64,000 nucleotides of DNA from Amycolatopsis thermophila (GCF_030814215.1 NZ_JAUSUT010000001.1:7068001-7132000); one strand, 5' to 3'; numbered from the stretch's first letter, positions 32,355 to 40,761 are shown. Notes: generated from the sequence alone by a model not told the origin. Program-made: numbers and translations.

Positions 32355-33962
32355 CTAGCGCACGGGCGAGAACGAGCCCGGCATGTCGTTGGCGACGAGC
32401 GCGCCACCGAAGATGGCCGCCGCCTGGTCGTCGTCGTCGAACGGGTCGGGGTAGAGCGCCAGCGTGCCGGGCGAGAACGACCAGTCGATCCGGTCCGTGA
32501 CACCGGCGAGCGCGGCGAACGGGCGCAGTCCCGAGGTGTACATCGTGGTGGCGGCGAAGATCCGCTCACGCCGGTCCATCGCCGCGAACCGCTGGTAGAG
32601 CTTCATGTGCTGGCGGCTGAGGTCGGCGGCGACCTCCGGCCACGCCGAGGGTGGGAGGAGTTCGCGGGTGCCGTCGGGACGGCAGCCGAAGACCGCGGCC
32701 TCGTCCACCGCGGCCAGGAGCTGGTCGGGTTCGGTGAACGTGGTGCCCCAGTCGTTGATCTCGAACTCGGTGAAGGCGGTGCGGTCGAAGGTCAGCGCCA
32801 TCGTGAGCCCCGCGTAGGCCGGTTCGAGGTCCTGCGCCCACGGGTAGGCCCACGCGCTCGGGCCCAGCGACAGGTAGTCGCGCACGATGGTCTGCCGGGT
32901 GCCTCCGCGCGGATAGGGCCCGGAGTCGCAGATGCCGACGCGCGAGTCGCAGAAGTACAGGAACGAATAGCCGGACACGGTGGCGTTGAGCCGTTTGAGC
33001 GCCTTGGACTCGGCCGCGCCGAGCGTGGTCGCGACGCCGGTCAGCTCGTCGACGACACCGGCCGGCAGGTACCGGTTGGTGAAGCCCGCGTCCTTGTAGT
33101 CCAGTGTCCCGTCGCCGCGATGAGCCAGGGTGAGCCTGCGCCAGAAGTCGACGACGGTGCGGATCTCCTCACGCCGCTCCCCCGGGGCGAGCTTGCCCAA
33201 TTTGATCAGGCACTCGCGTCCGCACAGGTAGTGGTAGCCGATCATCCAGATCCACAGCGGACTGACGCGGTTCGGCCCCTCGCGCAGCCGCTTGCCCAGC
33301 TCTTCGGCGGGCATGGCGGCGTCGATCGCGGCCACGCGCGTGGCGTAGCTGTGGAAGTCCTCGATCACCGACAGGGACATGTAGGGCAGCATCGGGAACA
33401 GTTCGGAGGTGAACCCGGAGCGCCGGGTCATCTCCGGCTTGAACGCCCGTCCCATGTGCTGCACGAGGTCGTCGAGGCGGTCGTCGGTCAGCTCTTCGGC
33501 GATGAGCCGGTCCAACGCCGCCGGGGACACCGTGACGTCGAAGTCCTTGACCGCGATCTCGTCGCCGGCACGGCGGATGTAGGACCACCACGCGTCGGAG
33601 ACGTCGGCGGCGGTTTCACCGGCCTGCCGCACGACCCCGGTGCCGTCCTCGATGCGCAGGACGATCTCGGTGCCGTCGGCCAGGTCCTCGGGCAGATCGG
33701 TGCCGACCAGGCAGGGCACCTCGAACTCGCGCGAGACGATCGCGAGGTGGGAGCGCAGAGTGCCGTCGAGGCACACGATCCCGCCGAGGCGGCCGAGGAT
33801 GGGGGAAAGGAACGTCGTCCCACCGGAGGCCACGAGCGCGATCGTCGACTCCAGATCGCTGTCGAGCGAGGCGATGACGTCGTCGGGTGAACGGAAGTGC
33901 CGGACGGTCCCGGTGGCTGGGGCGAAGGAATAGGACGGAACGCCTTTGCCGAGGATGGTCAT
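32355..33962 (-). CDS. Fused swivel and partner protein, copy B
   Basis: A 535-aa chain joining the two modules that are separate elsewhere. Residues 1-125 are the PEP-utilising swivel domain (GGIVCLDGTLRSHLAIVSRE, His72). Residues 150-535 match the partner family: ELFPMLPYMSLS (187-198), GRECLIKLG (248-256), FLYFCDSRVGICDSGPY (334-350) and AYPWAQDL. The fusion is direct evidence that swivel and partner work together. No ATP-grasp domain is present, so charging must come from the PPDK-like protein or an unlinked enzyme. ATGA overlap with partner copy C upstream. Confidence 0.75.
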   Translation of the reverse strand: MTILGKGVPSYSFAPATGTVRHFRSPDDVIASLDSDLESTIALVASGGTTFLSPILGRLGGIVCLDGTLRSHLAIVSREFEVPCLVGTDLPEDLADGTEIVLRIEDGTGVVRQAGETAADVSDAWWSYIRRAGDEIAVKDFDVTVSPAALDRLIAEELTDDRLDDLVQHMGRAFKPEMTRRSGFTSELFPMLPYMSLSVIEDFHSYATRVAAIDAAMPAEELGKRLREGPNRVSPLWIWMIGYHYLCGRECLIKLGKLAPGERREEIRTVVDFWRRLTLAHRGDGTLDYKDAGFTNRYLPAGVVDELTGVATTLGAAESKALKRLNATVSGYSFLYFCDSRVGICDSGPYPRGGTRQTIVRDYLSLGPSAWAYPWAQDLEPAYAGLTMALTFDRTAFTEFEINDWGTTFTEPDQLLAAVDEAAVFGCRPDGTRELLPPSAWPEVAADLSRQHMKLYQRFAAMDRRERIFAATTMYTSGLRPFAALAGVTDRIDWSFSPGTLALYPDPFDDDDQAAAIFGGALVANDMPGSFSPVR

Positions 33963-35161
33963 CGGGAACCTCCGAGTGGGCGGAAACAGCCGTCGCGGTC
34001 CTGGGGCACGAACACGCCGCCGATGAGGCGCAACGCCAGGTCCGGATCGCTGAACTTGTCGTAGGACCGCGCGATGCGCGGGGTGATGCTCCAGTCGATC
34101 TCGTCGTAGCAGCCGGCCAGCCGCGCCCACGCCTTGAGTTTCCAGGCATACATCTGGGTCGCGTAGAGGTTGCGCTGCTCAGGATCGGTTTCGGCGAGGC
34201 GCTGGTACAGCGCGCGGTGAGCGGAGCGGATCGCCTTGGTGGCCTCGGCGACCTCGGCCGGGCCGAGCGGTCGCAGGGTGCCGCCGTCGGTGCAGAACAC
34301 GCGGGTTTCGAGGATCTCGGACTGGTAGTCGCTGGGGGTGAACCAGGCGGTTCCCCATACGTTGTTGTCCATCTTGACCGTCCCGGGCAGACGGTGGGCG
34401 ATGACGAAGTGGTGGTAGGGCAGGGTTTCCCGGATCCCGTCCACCCACGGGAAGTCGCCGTCGCCGTCTGCGCAGGTTTCGCGCAGCGCGAGGAACGTGC
34501 CGTCGTCGAGCTGGTAGGGGCCGGTGTCGCAGACGGCGGTGCGGGCGTCGCAGTTCTCCAGGAACGCGTAGGCGGTCAGCCGGGCGCCGAACTTGCGGAT
34601 GCCGGCCTTGGTGACGTCGTCGGCGGGCACCAGGTGGCCGCGGATCTCGGCGAGCAGCGCGTCGTCGACGACGTGCGAGCTGTCGGCCGGGTCGGCGTCC
34701 ATGTTGAACAGCACGCCGTCGGTGCGCATGGCGATGGTGGCCTCCCGCCAGAAGCGCAGCACCTCCAGCTGGTCGTCGAGGCCGTCGGCGAGGGTGTTCT
34801 CCCCGAGGTCGACGAACAGTTCGCGGCCCGTGAGGTAGTGCAGCGGCATGGCTGCCAGGTTGATGAAGCTGCGCTTGGTCCCGATCGGCAAGGCCCTGCG
34901 GACCAGCTCGGCCGGGGTGGCGTGCCGCCGGATCGTGCGGATGCGTTCGGGGACGCGGAGGTAGTCCTCCATCATGGACATCAGGATGTAGGTGTTCATC
35001 CCGAACAGTTCGGACTCGAACACGGTGCGGGCGGCGAGCTCGGACTTGTAGGCCGCGCCCGCGGTGTGCACGAGCCAGTTCCACTCCTCGAGCGTCGGTT
35101 CGTAGGCGGGGTCGGTGTAGATCCGATCGAGGTTCGCGGGTGTCGTGAGCTGGGCTGTCAT
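33959..35161 (-). CDS. Swivel-partner protein, copy C
   Basis: A 400-aa paralogue of the partner family. Conserved blocks are SELFGMNTYILMS (50-62), GRELFVDLG (112-120), FLENCDARTAVCDTGPY (200-216) and DFPWVDGI. It lacks the long C-terminal extension of copy A. It overlaps both neighbours by four bases: the single-domain swivel gene upstream and the fused gene downstream. With three divergent copies, the family probably handles related substrates or forms a hetero-oligomer. No known fold could be named. Confidence 0.7.
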   Translation of the reverse strand: MTAQLTTPANLDRIYTDPAYEPTLEEWNWLVHTAGAAYKSELAARTVFESELFGMNTYILMSMMEDYLRVPERIRTIRRHATPAELVRRALPIGTKRSFINLAAMPLHYLTGRELFVDLGENTLADGLDDQLEVLRFWREATIAMRTDGVLFNMDADPADSSHVVDDALLAEIRGHLVPADDVTKAGIRKFGARLTAYAFLENCDARTAVCDTGPYQLDDGTFLALRETCADGDGDFPWVDGIRETLPYHHFVIAHRLPGTVKMDNNVWGTAWFTPSDYQSEILETRVFCTDGGTLRPLGPAEVAEATKAIRSAHRALYQRLAETDPEQRNLYATQMYAWKLKAWARLAGCYDEIDWSITPRIARSYDKFSDPDLALRLIGGVFVPQDRDGCFRPLGGSR

Positions 35162-35535
35162 GCCGTCACCGCCCCGGCGGCCACGGCCACGCGAGCGGTG
35201 TCGGTGTCGGCGAGGTCGAGCACCACGGTGTCCCCGTCGGCCACCGTGGTGCTCAGCTCGGCCGCGAGGACGCACGGAACGTCGGACTCGCGGCACAGGA
35301 TCGCCAGGTGCGACTCGCGGCTGCCCGCGGTGCAGACGATGGCCCGCAGGTCGGGCAGGATCGGTGACAGGAACGTCATGCCGCCCTTGTTGACGAATGC
35401 GATTGTGTCCTCGAGTTCGTCGTCGTCGATGGACAGCACGTCGGCCGTGTCGTTGAACCACCGGGCGGTACCGCGCACCTCCCCGGCGACGAAGAGGTTG
35501 ACCCCCGTCCCGACGTCGTTCAGCTTCCCGCTCAT
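35158..35535 (-). CDS. Stand-alone phosphohistidine swivel domain C
   Basis: A 125-aa protein that is essentially only the PEP-utilising mobile domain: GMTFLSPILPDLRAIVCTA, then GSRESHLAILCRE with candidate His76, SDVPCVLAAEL and DGDTVVLDLAD. The SHL[AG]I core is shared with swivel A and B. ACGGAGCAGTG precedes ATG. It opens the second swivel operon and is coupled to partner C by an ATGA overlap. As a carrier domain it should cycle between an ATP-grasp enzyme and partner C. Confidence 0.75.
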   Translation of the reverse strand: MSGKLNDVGTGVNLFVAGEVRGTARWFNDTADVLSIDDDELEDTIAFVNKGGMTFLSPILPDLRAIVCTAGSRESHLAILCRESDVPCVLAAELSTTVADGDTVVLDLADTDTARVAVAAGAVTA

Positions 35536-35640
35536 CACTGCTCCGTTCCGCCCCGCCGTTGGGGCGTTCGGTTTGACTCGGACGCACGCATCAGCGCTGG
35601 TCGGACGATACGAGCGGGAGCGTTTTGTGACCCAGTGCAC

Positions 35641-36426
35641 TTAGGGGGACATTGCTGTCCCGGGGAACCGCGGTGGGCGTTTGGCCAGGAACGCGGCCAC
35701 GCCTTCGCGGCCGTCGGGGCTGGCGGCGCGGGCGCGGATCGACAGGGTCTCCTGGCGCAGGGCTGCTTCCGCGCTCGGCGTGGCGGTCTCGCGCAGCAGC
35801 CGTTTCGTCGCGACCTGCGCGTCGCGGGAGCCGGTGCGCAGCTGGTGCACGACGGCTTCGGCGCCGTCGGCGAGTTGGTTGTCGGGGAACACCTCCGCGA
35901 CGAGCCCGGCGTCGCGGGCCTCCCGGGCGGTGAGGACCGGGTTCAGCAGCGCCAGCCGCAGCGCCCGGTGCAGTCCGAGGGAGGCGGGCAGCAGGGAGCT
36001 GCCGCCGTCCGGGGAGAAGCCGATCTTGGTGTAGGCGAGGGTGAACCGGGCCGACTCCCCCGCGAGGACGAGATCGGCCGCGGCCGCCAGCGACAGTCCC
36101 GCTCCCGCCGCCGCGCCGTGCACCACCGAGACGACCACGGCGTTCATCCGGTGCAGGTCGCTGATGGCGCGGTGCAGCGTCTCGGCGAGGTCGTCGATCC
36201 GCTGCTCGGTGTCGCCGGGCTCGGCGAAGGCAGCCACGTCGCCGCCGAAGCTGAACGCGCGCCCTTCGGCGGACAGGACGACCACGTGCGCGTCGTCCGC
36301 GCGGGCCCGCCGCACCGCGCCGGCGAGACTGTCCACTGTGGTCTGGTTGATCGGGTTTCCTCGTGCGCCGTCGCACAGCCGGATGCGCGCGACGCCGTCG
36401 CGGAAGTCGTAGGCGACGGGGTTCAC
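35641..36426 (-). CDS. Enoyl-CoA hydratase/isomerase family protein
   Basis: A 261-aa crotonase. The oxyanion-hole text AFSFGGDVAAF and HGAAAGAGLSLAAAADLVLAGESARF are typical. The hydratase Glu of the EILLG segment is absent; instead AYTKIGFSPDGGSSLLP is found, as in PaaG-like isomerases that use an Asp. A double-bond isomerase or similar role is thus more likely than simple hydration. GTG start overlaps the SDR stop (GTGA). It precedes the swivel block by about 105 bp on the same strand. Confidence 0.85.
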   Translation of the reverse strand: MNPVAYDFRDGVARIRLCDGARGNPINQTTVDSLAGAVRRARADDAHVVVLSAEGRAFSFGGDVAAFAEPGDTEQRIDDLAETLHRAISDLHRMNAVVVSVVHGAAAGAGLSLAAAADLVLAGESARFTLAYTKIGFSPDGGSSLLPASLGLHRALRLALLNPVLTAREARDAGLVAEVFPDNQLADGAEAVVHQLRTGSRDAQVATKRLLRETATPSAEAALRQETLSIRARAASPDGREGVAAFLAKRPPRFPGTAMSP

Positions 36427-37265
36427 CGGGCGTCCACTGCGTCGAGGAACAGGTCGGCCTCCAGCGGCTCGTCGCCGCTGCCTGCGCGGTAGCGGTCGAA
36501 GTCGGTGACGCCCTCTTCGGCGAGCACTTCGTCGTCGAGGAAGAAGTTCCCGGTGCAGGAGCGGGGATCGCGGACGAGGACGGCGTGCGCGGCGTCGGCC
36601 ACGATCTCCGGGGTGCGGGCGCGTTCGAGCGCCGCGTCACCGCCGAGGAGGTTTGCCACGGCGGCGGTGGCGATCGTGGTCCGCGGCCACAGCGAGTTCG
36701 CCGCGATCCCCGCGTCCCGCAGTTCCTCCGCGAGGCCGAGGGTCACCAGGCTCATGCCGTACTTGGCCATCGTGTAGGCGAGGTAGGAGCCCGCCCACTT
36801 CGGCCGCAGGTCCAGCGGCGGGGACAGGGTGAGGATGTGGGCGTGGGCGCTGCGCTCCAGGTGCGGGATCGCGAGCTTGCTGAGCAGGAACGTGCCGCGC
36901 GCGTTGATGTCCTGCATCAGGTCGTAGCTCTTCATCGCGATCTCGCGGGTGCCGCGCAGGTCGAGGGCGCTGGCGTTGTTGACGACGACGTCGATGCCGC
37001 CGAACCGGTCGACCGCGGCGTCGACGGCGCGCTGGGCGTCCTCGTCCTTGCGCACGTCGCCGACGACGGCGAGCGCCGCTCCGCCGGCCTGCTCGACTTC
37101 GGCGACCGCGGTGTGCACGGTGCCCGGCAGCCGCGGGTGGGGTTGGTCGGTCTTGGCGAGCATGACGACGTTCGCGCCGTCGCGGGCGGCGCGCAGGGCG
37201 ATCGCGAGCCCGATGCCGCGGCTTCCGCCCGACATCAGCAGGGTCTTGCCGGCCAGTGTGCTCAT
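36423..37265 (-). CDS. HSDL2-like SDR oxidoreductase
   Basis: A 280-aa SDR with MSGGSRGIGLAIALRAARDGANV, NNASAL, the Ser in HILTLSPP and Tyr-Lys in YTMAKYGMS. The combination of ANVVMLAKTDQPHPRLPGTVHTA with an SLWPRTTI segment is that of hydroxysteroid-dehydrogenase-like 2 and citronellol/citronellal-pathway dehydrogenases. It probably oxidises a hydroxyacyl-CoA or alcohol of branched or terpenoid type. It is coupled to the downstream enoyl-CoA family gene and follows the APH-like kinase by 17 bp. Confidence 0.82.
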   Translation of the reverse strand: MSTLAGKTLLMSGGSRGIGLAIALRAARDGANVVMLAKTDQPHPRLPGTVHTAVAEVEQAGGAALAVVGDVRKDEDAQRAVDAAVDRFGGIDVVVNNASALDLRGTREIAMKSYDLMQDINARGTFLLSKLAIPHLERSAHAHILTLSPPLDLRPKWAGSYLAYTMAKYGMSLVTLGLAEELRDAGIAANSLWPRTTIATAAVANLLGGDAALERARTPEIVADAAHAVLVRDPRSCTGNFFLDDEVLAEEGVTDFDRYRAGSGDEPLEADLFLDAVDAR

Positions 37266-37282
37266 GTCTGTCTGTCCTCTGT

Positions 37283-38308
37283 TCAGCGGGAGGTCGGGGT
37301 GGTGAGCGCGCCGTGCCCGCGCTCGACGAGATCGGGGACCAGGGCGCCGAGCCGGTCGAAGCCCTCGCCGACGGTGAGGCCCTGCTGGGCGCGGTAGTGG
37401 ATGCCTTCGAAGATCACGGCGATCTTGTAGTAGGCGAAACCCAGGTACCAGGCGAGATCGGCCAGGTCGTGGCCGGTGGCTCGCGCGTAGTGTTCGGCGA
37501 GCGTGCTGCCGGGCGGGAATCCTGGGACGTCACCGGGCACGGCGGCGACCGGGCTGTCGAGACCGCTGATGCCGTCCCACCAGATGAGCGTGGACGCCAG
37601 ATCGGTCAGCGGGTCGCCGAGTGTGGCCATCTCCCAGTCCAGGACGGCGGTGATCGTGCCGTCCCCGCCGACGACGACGTTGTCCAGCCGGTAGTCGCCG
37701 TGGACGATCGCGGCCCGCTGGTGCGCGGGCAGCCGCTTCCCCAGGCGGTGCCCGAGCTCGTCGAGTCCGGGCACGTCGCGGCTGCGGGATGCGGCGAGTT
37801 GCCTGCCCCAGCGCCGGACCTGCCGTTCCAGGTAGCCCACCGGCCGGCCGAGGTCGGCGAGCCCGACGGCGGCCGGGTCGAGGCGGTGCAGGCGCGCGAG
37901 CACGTCGACGAGCTGCCCGGCGAGCGCTGTCGGGTTGGCCGCCTCCAGCTGGGCGCGGTCGCGCAGGACGTCGCCGTCGGCGAAGTCCATGACGTAGAAG
38001 GAGGCGCCGATGACGTCCGGCCCGGCCTGGATGATCGGACGGGGCACCGGCACGTCGGTGGGGTGCAGGGCGCCGAGCACGCGGTACTCGCGGTCCATGT
38101 CGTGAGCGGTGGCCAGGACGTGCCCGAGCGGCGGGCGCCGCAGCACCCAGCGCCGGTGGCCGTCGGTGAGCAGGTAGGTCAGGTTGGACCGGCCGCCCGA
38201 GAGCAGCTCGGCACGCAGGGGCCCGGTGAGCAGTCCCGGGCACTCGGCCCGCAGGAACGCCTCGAGCGGAGGGACCGCCACCCCGGGCGGCGCGGTCGTC
38301 TGGGCCAT
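37283..38308 (-). CDS. APH-type phosphotransferase (ACAD10/11 kinase-domain-like)
   Basis: A 341-aa aminoglycoside-phosphotransferase-fold kinase. Features: SGGRSNLTYLLTDGHRRWVLRRPP (ATP lobe), the catalytic loop IVHGDYRLDNVV and VLDWEMATLGDPLTDLA. This subgroup matches the kinase domain of ACAD10/11 and the LvaA protein, which phosphorylate 4-hydroxyacyl-CoA so that phosphate can be eliminated. GGAGGT precedes ATG. A matching acyl-CoA dehydrogenase gene lies at 39327-40559 across the regulator gene, supporting that role. Confidence 0.85.
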   Translation of the reverse strand: MAQTTAPPGVAVPPLEAFLRAECPGLLTGPLRAELLSGGRSNLTYLLTDGHRRWVLRRPPLGHVLATAHDMDREYRVLGALHPTDVPVPRPIIQAGPDVIGASFYVMDFADGDVLRDRAQLEAANPTALAGQLVDVLARLHRLDPAAVGLADLGRPVGYLERQVRRWGRQLAASRSRDVPGLDELGHRLGKRLPAHQRAAIVHGDYRLDNVVVGGDGTITAVLDWEMATLGDPLTDLASTLIWWDGISGLDSPVAAVPGDVPGFPPGSTLAEHYARATGHDLADLAWYLGFAYYKIAVIFEGIHYRAQQGLTVGEGFDRLGALVPDLVERGHGALTTPTSR

Positions 38309-38321
38309 CACTACCTCCGAA

Positions 38322-38339
38322 ACCGAGCGTTCGTACGGT
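38322..38339. promoter_or_regulatory. Operator-like palindrome, site 1
   Basis: ACCGAGCGTTCGTACGGT is an imperfect palindrome between the APH-like gene and the XRE-TetR regulator gene. A closely matching site (12 of 18 bases) lies before the acyl-CoA dehydrogenase gene at 39291-39308, suggesting one regulator binds both. Confidence 0.6.
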
Positions 38340-38431
38340 CGGGTTGAACACAACAGCGGTACTCTGACGGAGCGGCCGTCCGGATGTCAAGGACGGCTAA
38401 GGTCACCTCCAGCGGGAAAGGAGGCAGCCAG

Positions 38432-39262
38432 TTGCCGCGATCACAGGACAGCGAGGAGCGTGAGCTGCTCGGAGAGCGCCTGCGCACCGCACGGCGGGAC
38501 GCCGGCCTCACCCTGCGGGAGGCCGCGCGAGCGCTCGGCGTGAGCGCGGGAACCTGGAGCGCCGTGGAGAACGGCCGCACCCGCCTCTCCGCGGAACGGC
38601 TCGACGCGGCGGCGCACCTGTTCGGAACCACCGCGGACGATCTGCGGGGCGCGCCGGCGGCGCCACCCCGCGGTGACTGGCGCGATTTCCCGCCGCTGCG
38701 GCTCGCGCCACCGCTGGCCGGCGCGCTCGAGGCGTTCGTGGAGCTCGGCTACCACGGCGCCACGATCCGAGACGTCGCGCAGCGCGCGGGCCTGTCGGTG
38801 GCCGGGGTCTACCACCACTGGCCGGCCAAGCAGGACCTGCTCGTGGCGTTGATGGACCTCACGATGGACGACCTGCGGGAGCGGTGCGGGGCGGCCCGGG
38901 CCGAGGGCGACGGGCCGGTCGAGCGCTTCACCGGCCTGGTCGAGTGCCTCGCGCTGTACCACACACACCGCCGTGAGCTGGGGTTCATCGGGGCGAGCGA
39001 GATGCGCAGCGTCGAGGAGCCGCAACGGACGCGGATCGCCGAGGCCCGGCGGGAGGTGCAGCGGATGGTCGACGACGAGGTGCTCGAGGGATGCCGTCGC
39101 GGGCTGATGGCCACGCCGCTGCCCCGCGAAGCCGCGCGGGCGGTGGTCACGATGTGCACGGCACTGCCGCAGTGGTGGTCACCGAAGGGCGGGTTCTCCC
39201 CCGAGGTCGTCGCGCGCCAGTACGTCGGGTTCGCGCTGGACCTGGTGCGCCTCGCCGGTTGA
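38432..39262 (+). CDS. XRE-TetR fusion transcriptional regulator
   Basis: A 276-aa regulator with two DNA-binding modules. The N-terminal part is an XRE helix-turn-helix (LRTARRDAGLTLREAARALGVSAGTWSAVENG). After a linker follows a complete TetR unit (AFVELGYHGATIRDVAQRAGLSVAGVYHHWPAKQDLLVALM) with a TetR_C-like ligand domain. TTG 38432 is chosen as start because AAAGGAGG lies seven bases upstream; an ATG at 38384 would add 16 residues. It lies between the APH-like kinase and the acyl-CoA dehydrogenase genes, both with similar operator sites. Confidence 0.82.
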   Translation: MPRSQDSEERELLGERLRTARRDAGLTLREAARALGVSAGTWSAVENGRTRLSAERLDAAAHLFGTTADDLRGAPAAPPRGDWRDFPPLRLAPPLAGALEAFVELGYHGATIRDVAQRAGLSVAGVYHHWPAKQDLLVALMDLTMDDLRERCGAARAEGDGPVERFTGLVECLALYHTHRRELGFIGASEMRSVEEPQRTRIAEARREVQRMVDDEVLEGCRRGLMATPLPREAARAVVTMCTALPQWWSPKGGFSPEVVARQYVGFALDLVRLAG

Positions 39263-39290
39263 CGCGCCCGCCGTCGGGTCGTTATGTTCA

Positions 39291-39308
39291 GCCGAACATT
39301 CGATCGGT
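39291..39308. promoter_or_regulatory. Operator-like palindrome, site 2
   Basis: GCCGAACATTCGATCGGT, 18 bp before the acyl-CoA dehydrogenase start, matches site 1 at 38322-38339 in 12 of 18 positions with the same CCGA...TTCG...CGGT frame. Confidence 0.6.
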
Positions 39309-39326
39309 CTTGTTCAGGAGGCGTTC

Positions 39327-40559
39327 ATGGTCGGCTACGAGCTGCCCGCTCCCTCACCCCGCGCCGTCGAGCTGCGTGACGCGATGGCGCGGTTCATGCG
39401 GGAGCGGGTGCTACCCGCGGAGGCGCGCTACCACGCCGAGCGGGCGGCCGCCGGCCCGGACGACCACACGGTGCCTCCGGTGGTCGAGGAGTTGAAGGAG
39501 CAGGCGCGGGCCGAGGGCCTGTGGAACCTGTTCCTGCCTGCCGAGTCGGGGCTGACGCAGCTGGAGTACGCCCCGATCGCCGAGCTGTCCGGGTGGAGCC
39601 TCGACCTCGCGCCGGAGGCGATCAACTGCCAGGCCCCCGACACCGGCAACATGGAACTGCTGCACCTGCTCGGCACCGAGGAGCAGAAGCGCGAGTGGCT
39701 GGAACCGTTGCTGGCCGGGAAGATCCGCTCCGCCTTCGCCATGACCGAGCCGGAGGTGGCCAGCAGCGACGCCACCAACATCGCCACCCGGATCGAGCGC
39801 GATGGCGACTCGTATGTCATCAACGGCCGCAAGTGGTGGACCAGCGGCGCGATGGACCCGCGCTGCGCGGTGTTCATCCTGATGGGCAAGACCGACCCCA
39901 CCGCGCCGGCCCACCGGCAGCAGACCATGGTCCTGGTCCCCCGCGACACGCCGGGCGTCACCGTGGTGCGCGACTACCCGGTGTTCGGCCACCACGACCA
40001 GCACGGCCACGCCGAGGTCCGCTTCACCGACGTCCGGGTCCCGACCGCCAACGTCATCGGCGAGGAGGGCGGCGGGTTCGCCGCCGCGCAGGCCCGGCTC
40101 GGCCCCGGTCGGATCCACCACTGCATGCGAGCCCTGGGCGCGGCTGAGCGCGCGCTGGCCCTGTTGGTGCAGCGCGCCAAGGACCGGGTGGCCTTCGGCG
40201 TGCCCCTGGCCGAGCAGGGGGTCGTGCGGCAGCAGATCGCCGAGTCGCGGCTGGAGATCGAGCAGGCGCGTCTGCTGTGCTACCGCGCCTCGCACGTCAT
40301 CGACGTCGACGGCAACAAGGCGGCGCGCGACCTGGTCGCGATGGCGAAGGTGGCGGTCCCCCGCGCGGCGACGCGCGTGATCGACCGCGCGATCCAGGTC
40401 CACGGCGGCGCCGGCGTCACCGACACGACACCCCTGGCCGCCATGTACGCCTGGCACCGCGCGATGCGCCTGTTCGACGGCCCCGACGAGGTCCACCTCA
40501 ACGCGATCGCGAAATCCGAACTCCGGCAGGAGCCGGTGTTCCCGTCGCAACGGCTGTAG
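39327..40559 (+). CDS. Acyl-CoA dehydrogenase, ACAD10/11-like
   Basis: A 410-aa flavoprotein of the acyl-CoA dehydrogenase family. FAMTEPEVASSDATNIATRIERDG, the GRKWWTSGAMDPRC strand, ALGAAERALALLVQRAKDRVAFG and the C-terminal QVHGGAGVTDTTPLA...DGPDEVHLNAIA all match the ACAD10/11 and LvaC subgroup. With an APH-type kinase these proteins convert 4-hydroxyacyl-CoA to 2-enoyl-CoA by way of a phosphorylated intermediate. The kinase gene lies on the other side of the regulator. TTCAGGAGG precedes ATG. Confidence 0.88.
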   Translation: MVGYELPAPSPRAVELRDAMARFMRERVLPAEARYHAERAAAGPDDHTVPPVVEELKEQARAEGLWNLFLPAESGLTQLEYAPIAELSGWSLDLAPEAINCQAPDTGNMELLHLLGTEEQKREWLEPLLAGKIRSAFAMTEPEVASSDATNIATRIERDGDSYVINGRKWWTSGAMDPRCAVFILMGKTDPTAPAHRQQTMVLVPRDTPGVTVVRDYPVFGHHDQHGHAEVRFTDVRVPTANVIGEEGGGFAAAQARLGPGRIHHCMRALGAAERALALLVQRAKDRVAFGVPLAEQGVVRQQIAESRLEIEQARLLCYRASHVIDVDGNKAARDLVAMAKVAVPRAATRVIDRAIQVHGGAGVTDTTPLAAMYAWHRAMRLFDGPDEVHLNAIAKSELRQEPVFPSQRL

Positions 40560-40741
40560 GGCCTGTGCAGCGGGTCAGGTGTTCGCCGTCGAGGACGAGC
40601 TCGCACTCGCTGTGGGGGCGTTCACGGTGGCAGGGGCCTGCCGCCGCATCCTCGGCGACGCCGTCGTCTCCGGGCTGACGCCCGCCGGGTTCGGGCCGTC
40701 CTCTTGACGAGAGGGAGGCCGTCGTGGTCCTCTTCCCCTGT
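40560..40741. other. Intergenic, possible small remnant
   Basis: A short plus-strand reading (VFAVEDELALAVGAFTVAG...GLTPAGFGPSS) has codon bias like coding DNA but no start and no recognised family; it may be the end of a lost gene. Confidence 0.3.
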
Positions 40742-40761
40742 TGAACGTACCGGTTCGTACA
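40742..40761. promoter_or_regulatory. Near-perfect 20-bp palindrome
   Basis: TGAACGTACCGGTTCGTACA pairs at 8 of 10 positions. It has the size and symmetry of a TetR operator, but no intact TetR gene is adjacent; only a short TetR-like tail lies at 42828-42915. Confidence 0.5.

Noticed and set aside
10341..40559. Interpretation of the island as a steroid catabolic cluster
   Set aside because: HsaA-like oxygenase, AttH-like and HSDL2-like proteins hint at it, but core steroid genes (kstD, kshA, hsaC, hsaD) are absent in the window.
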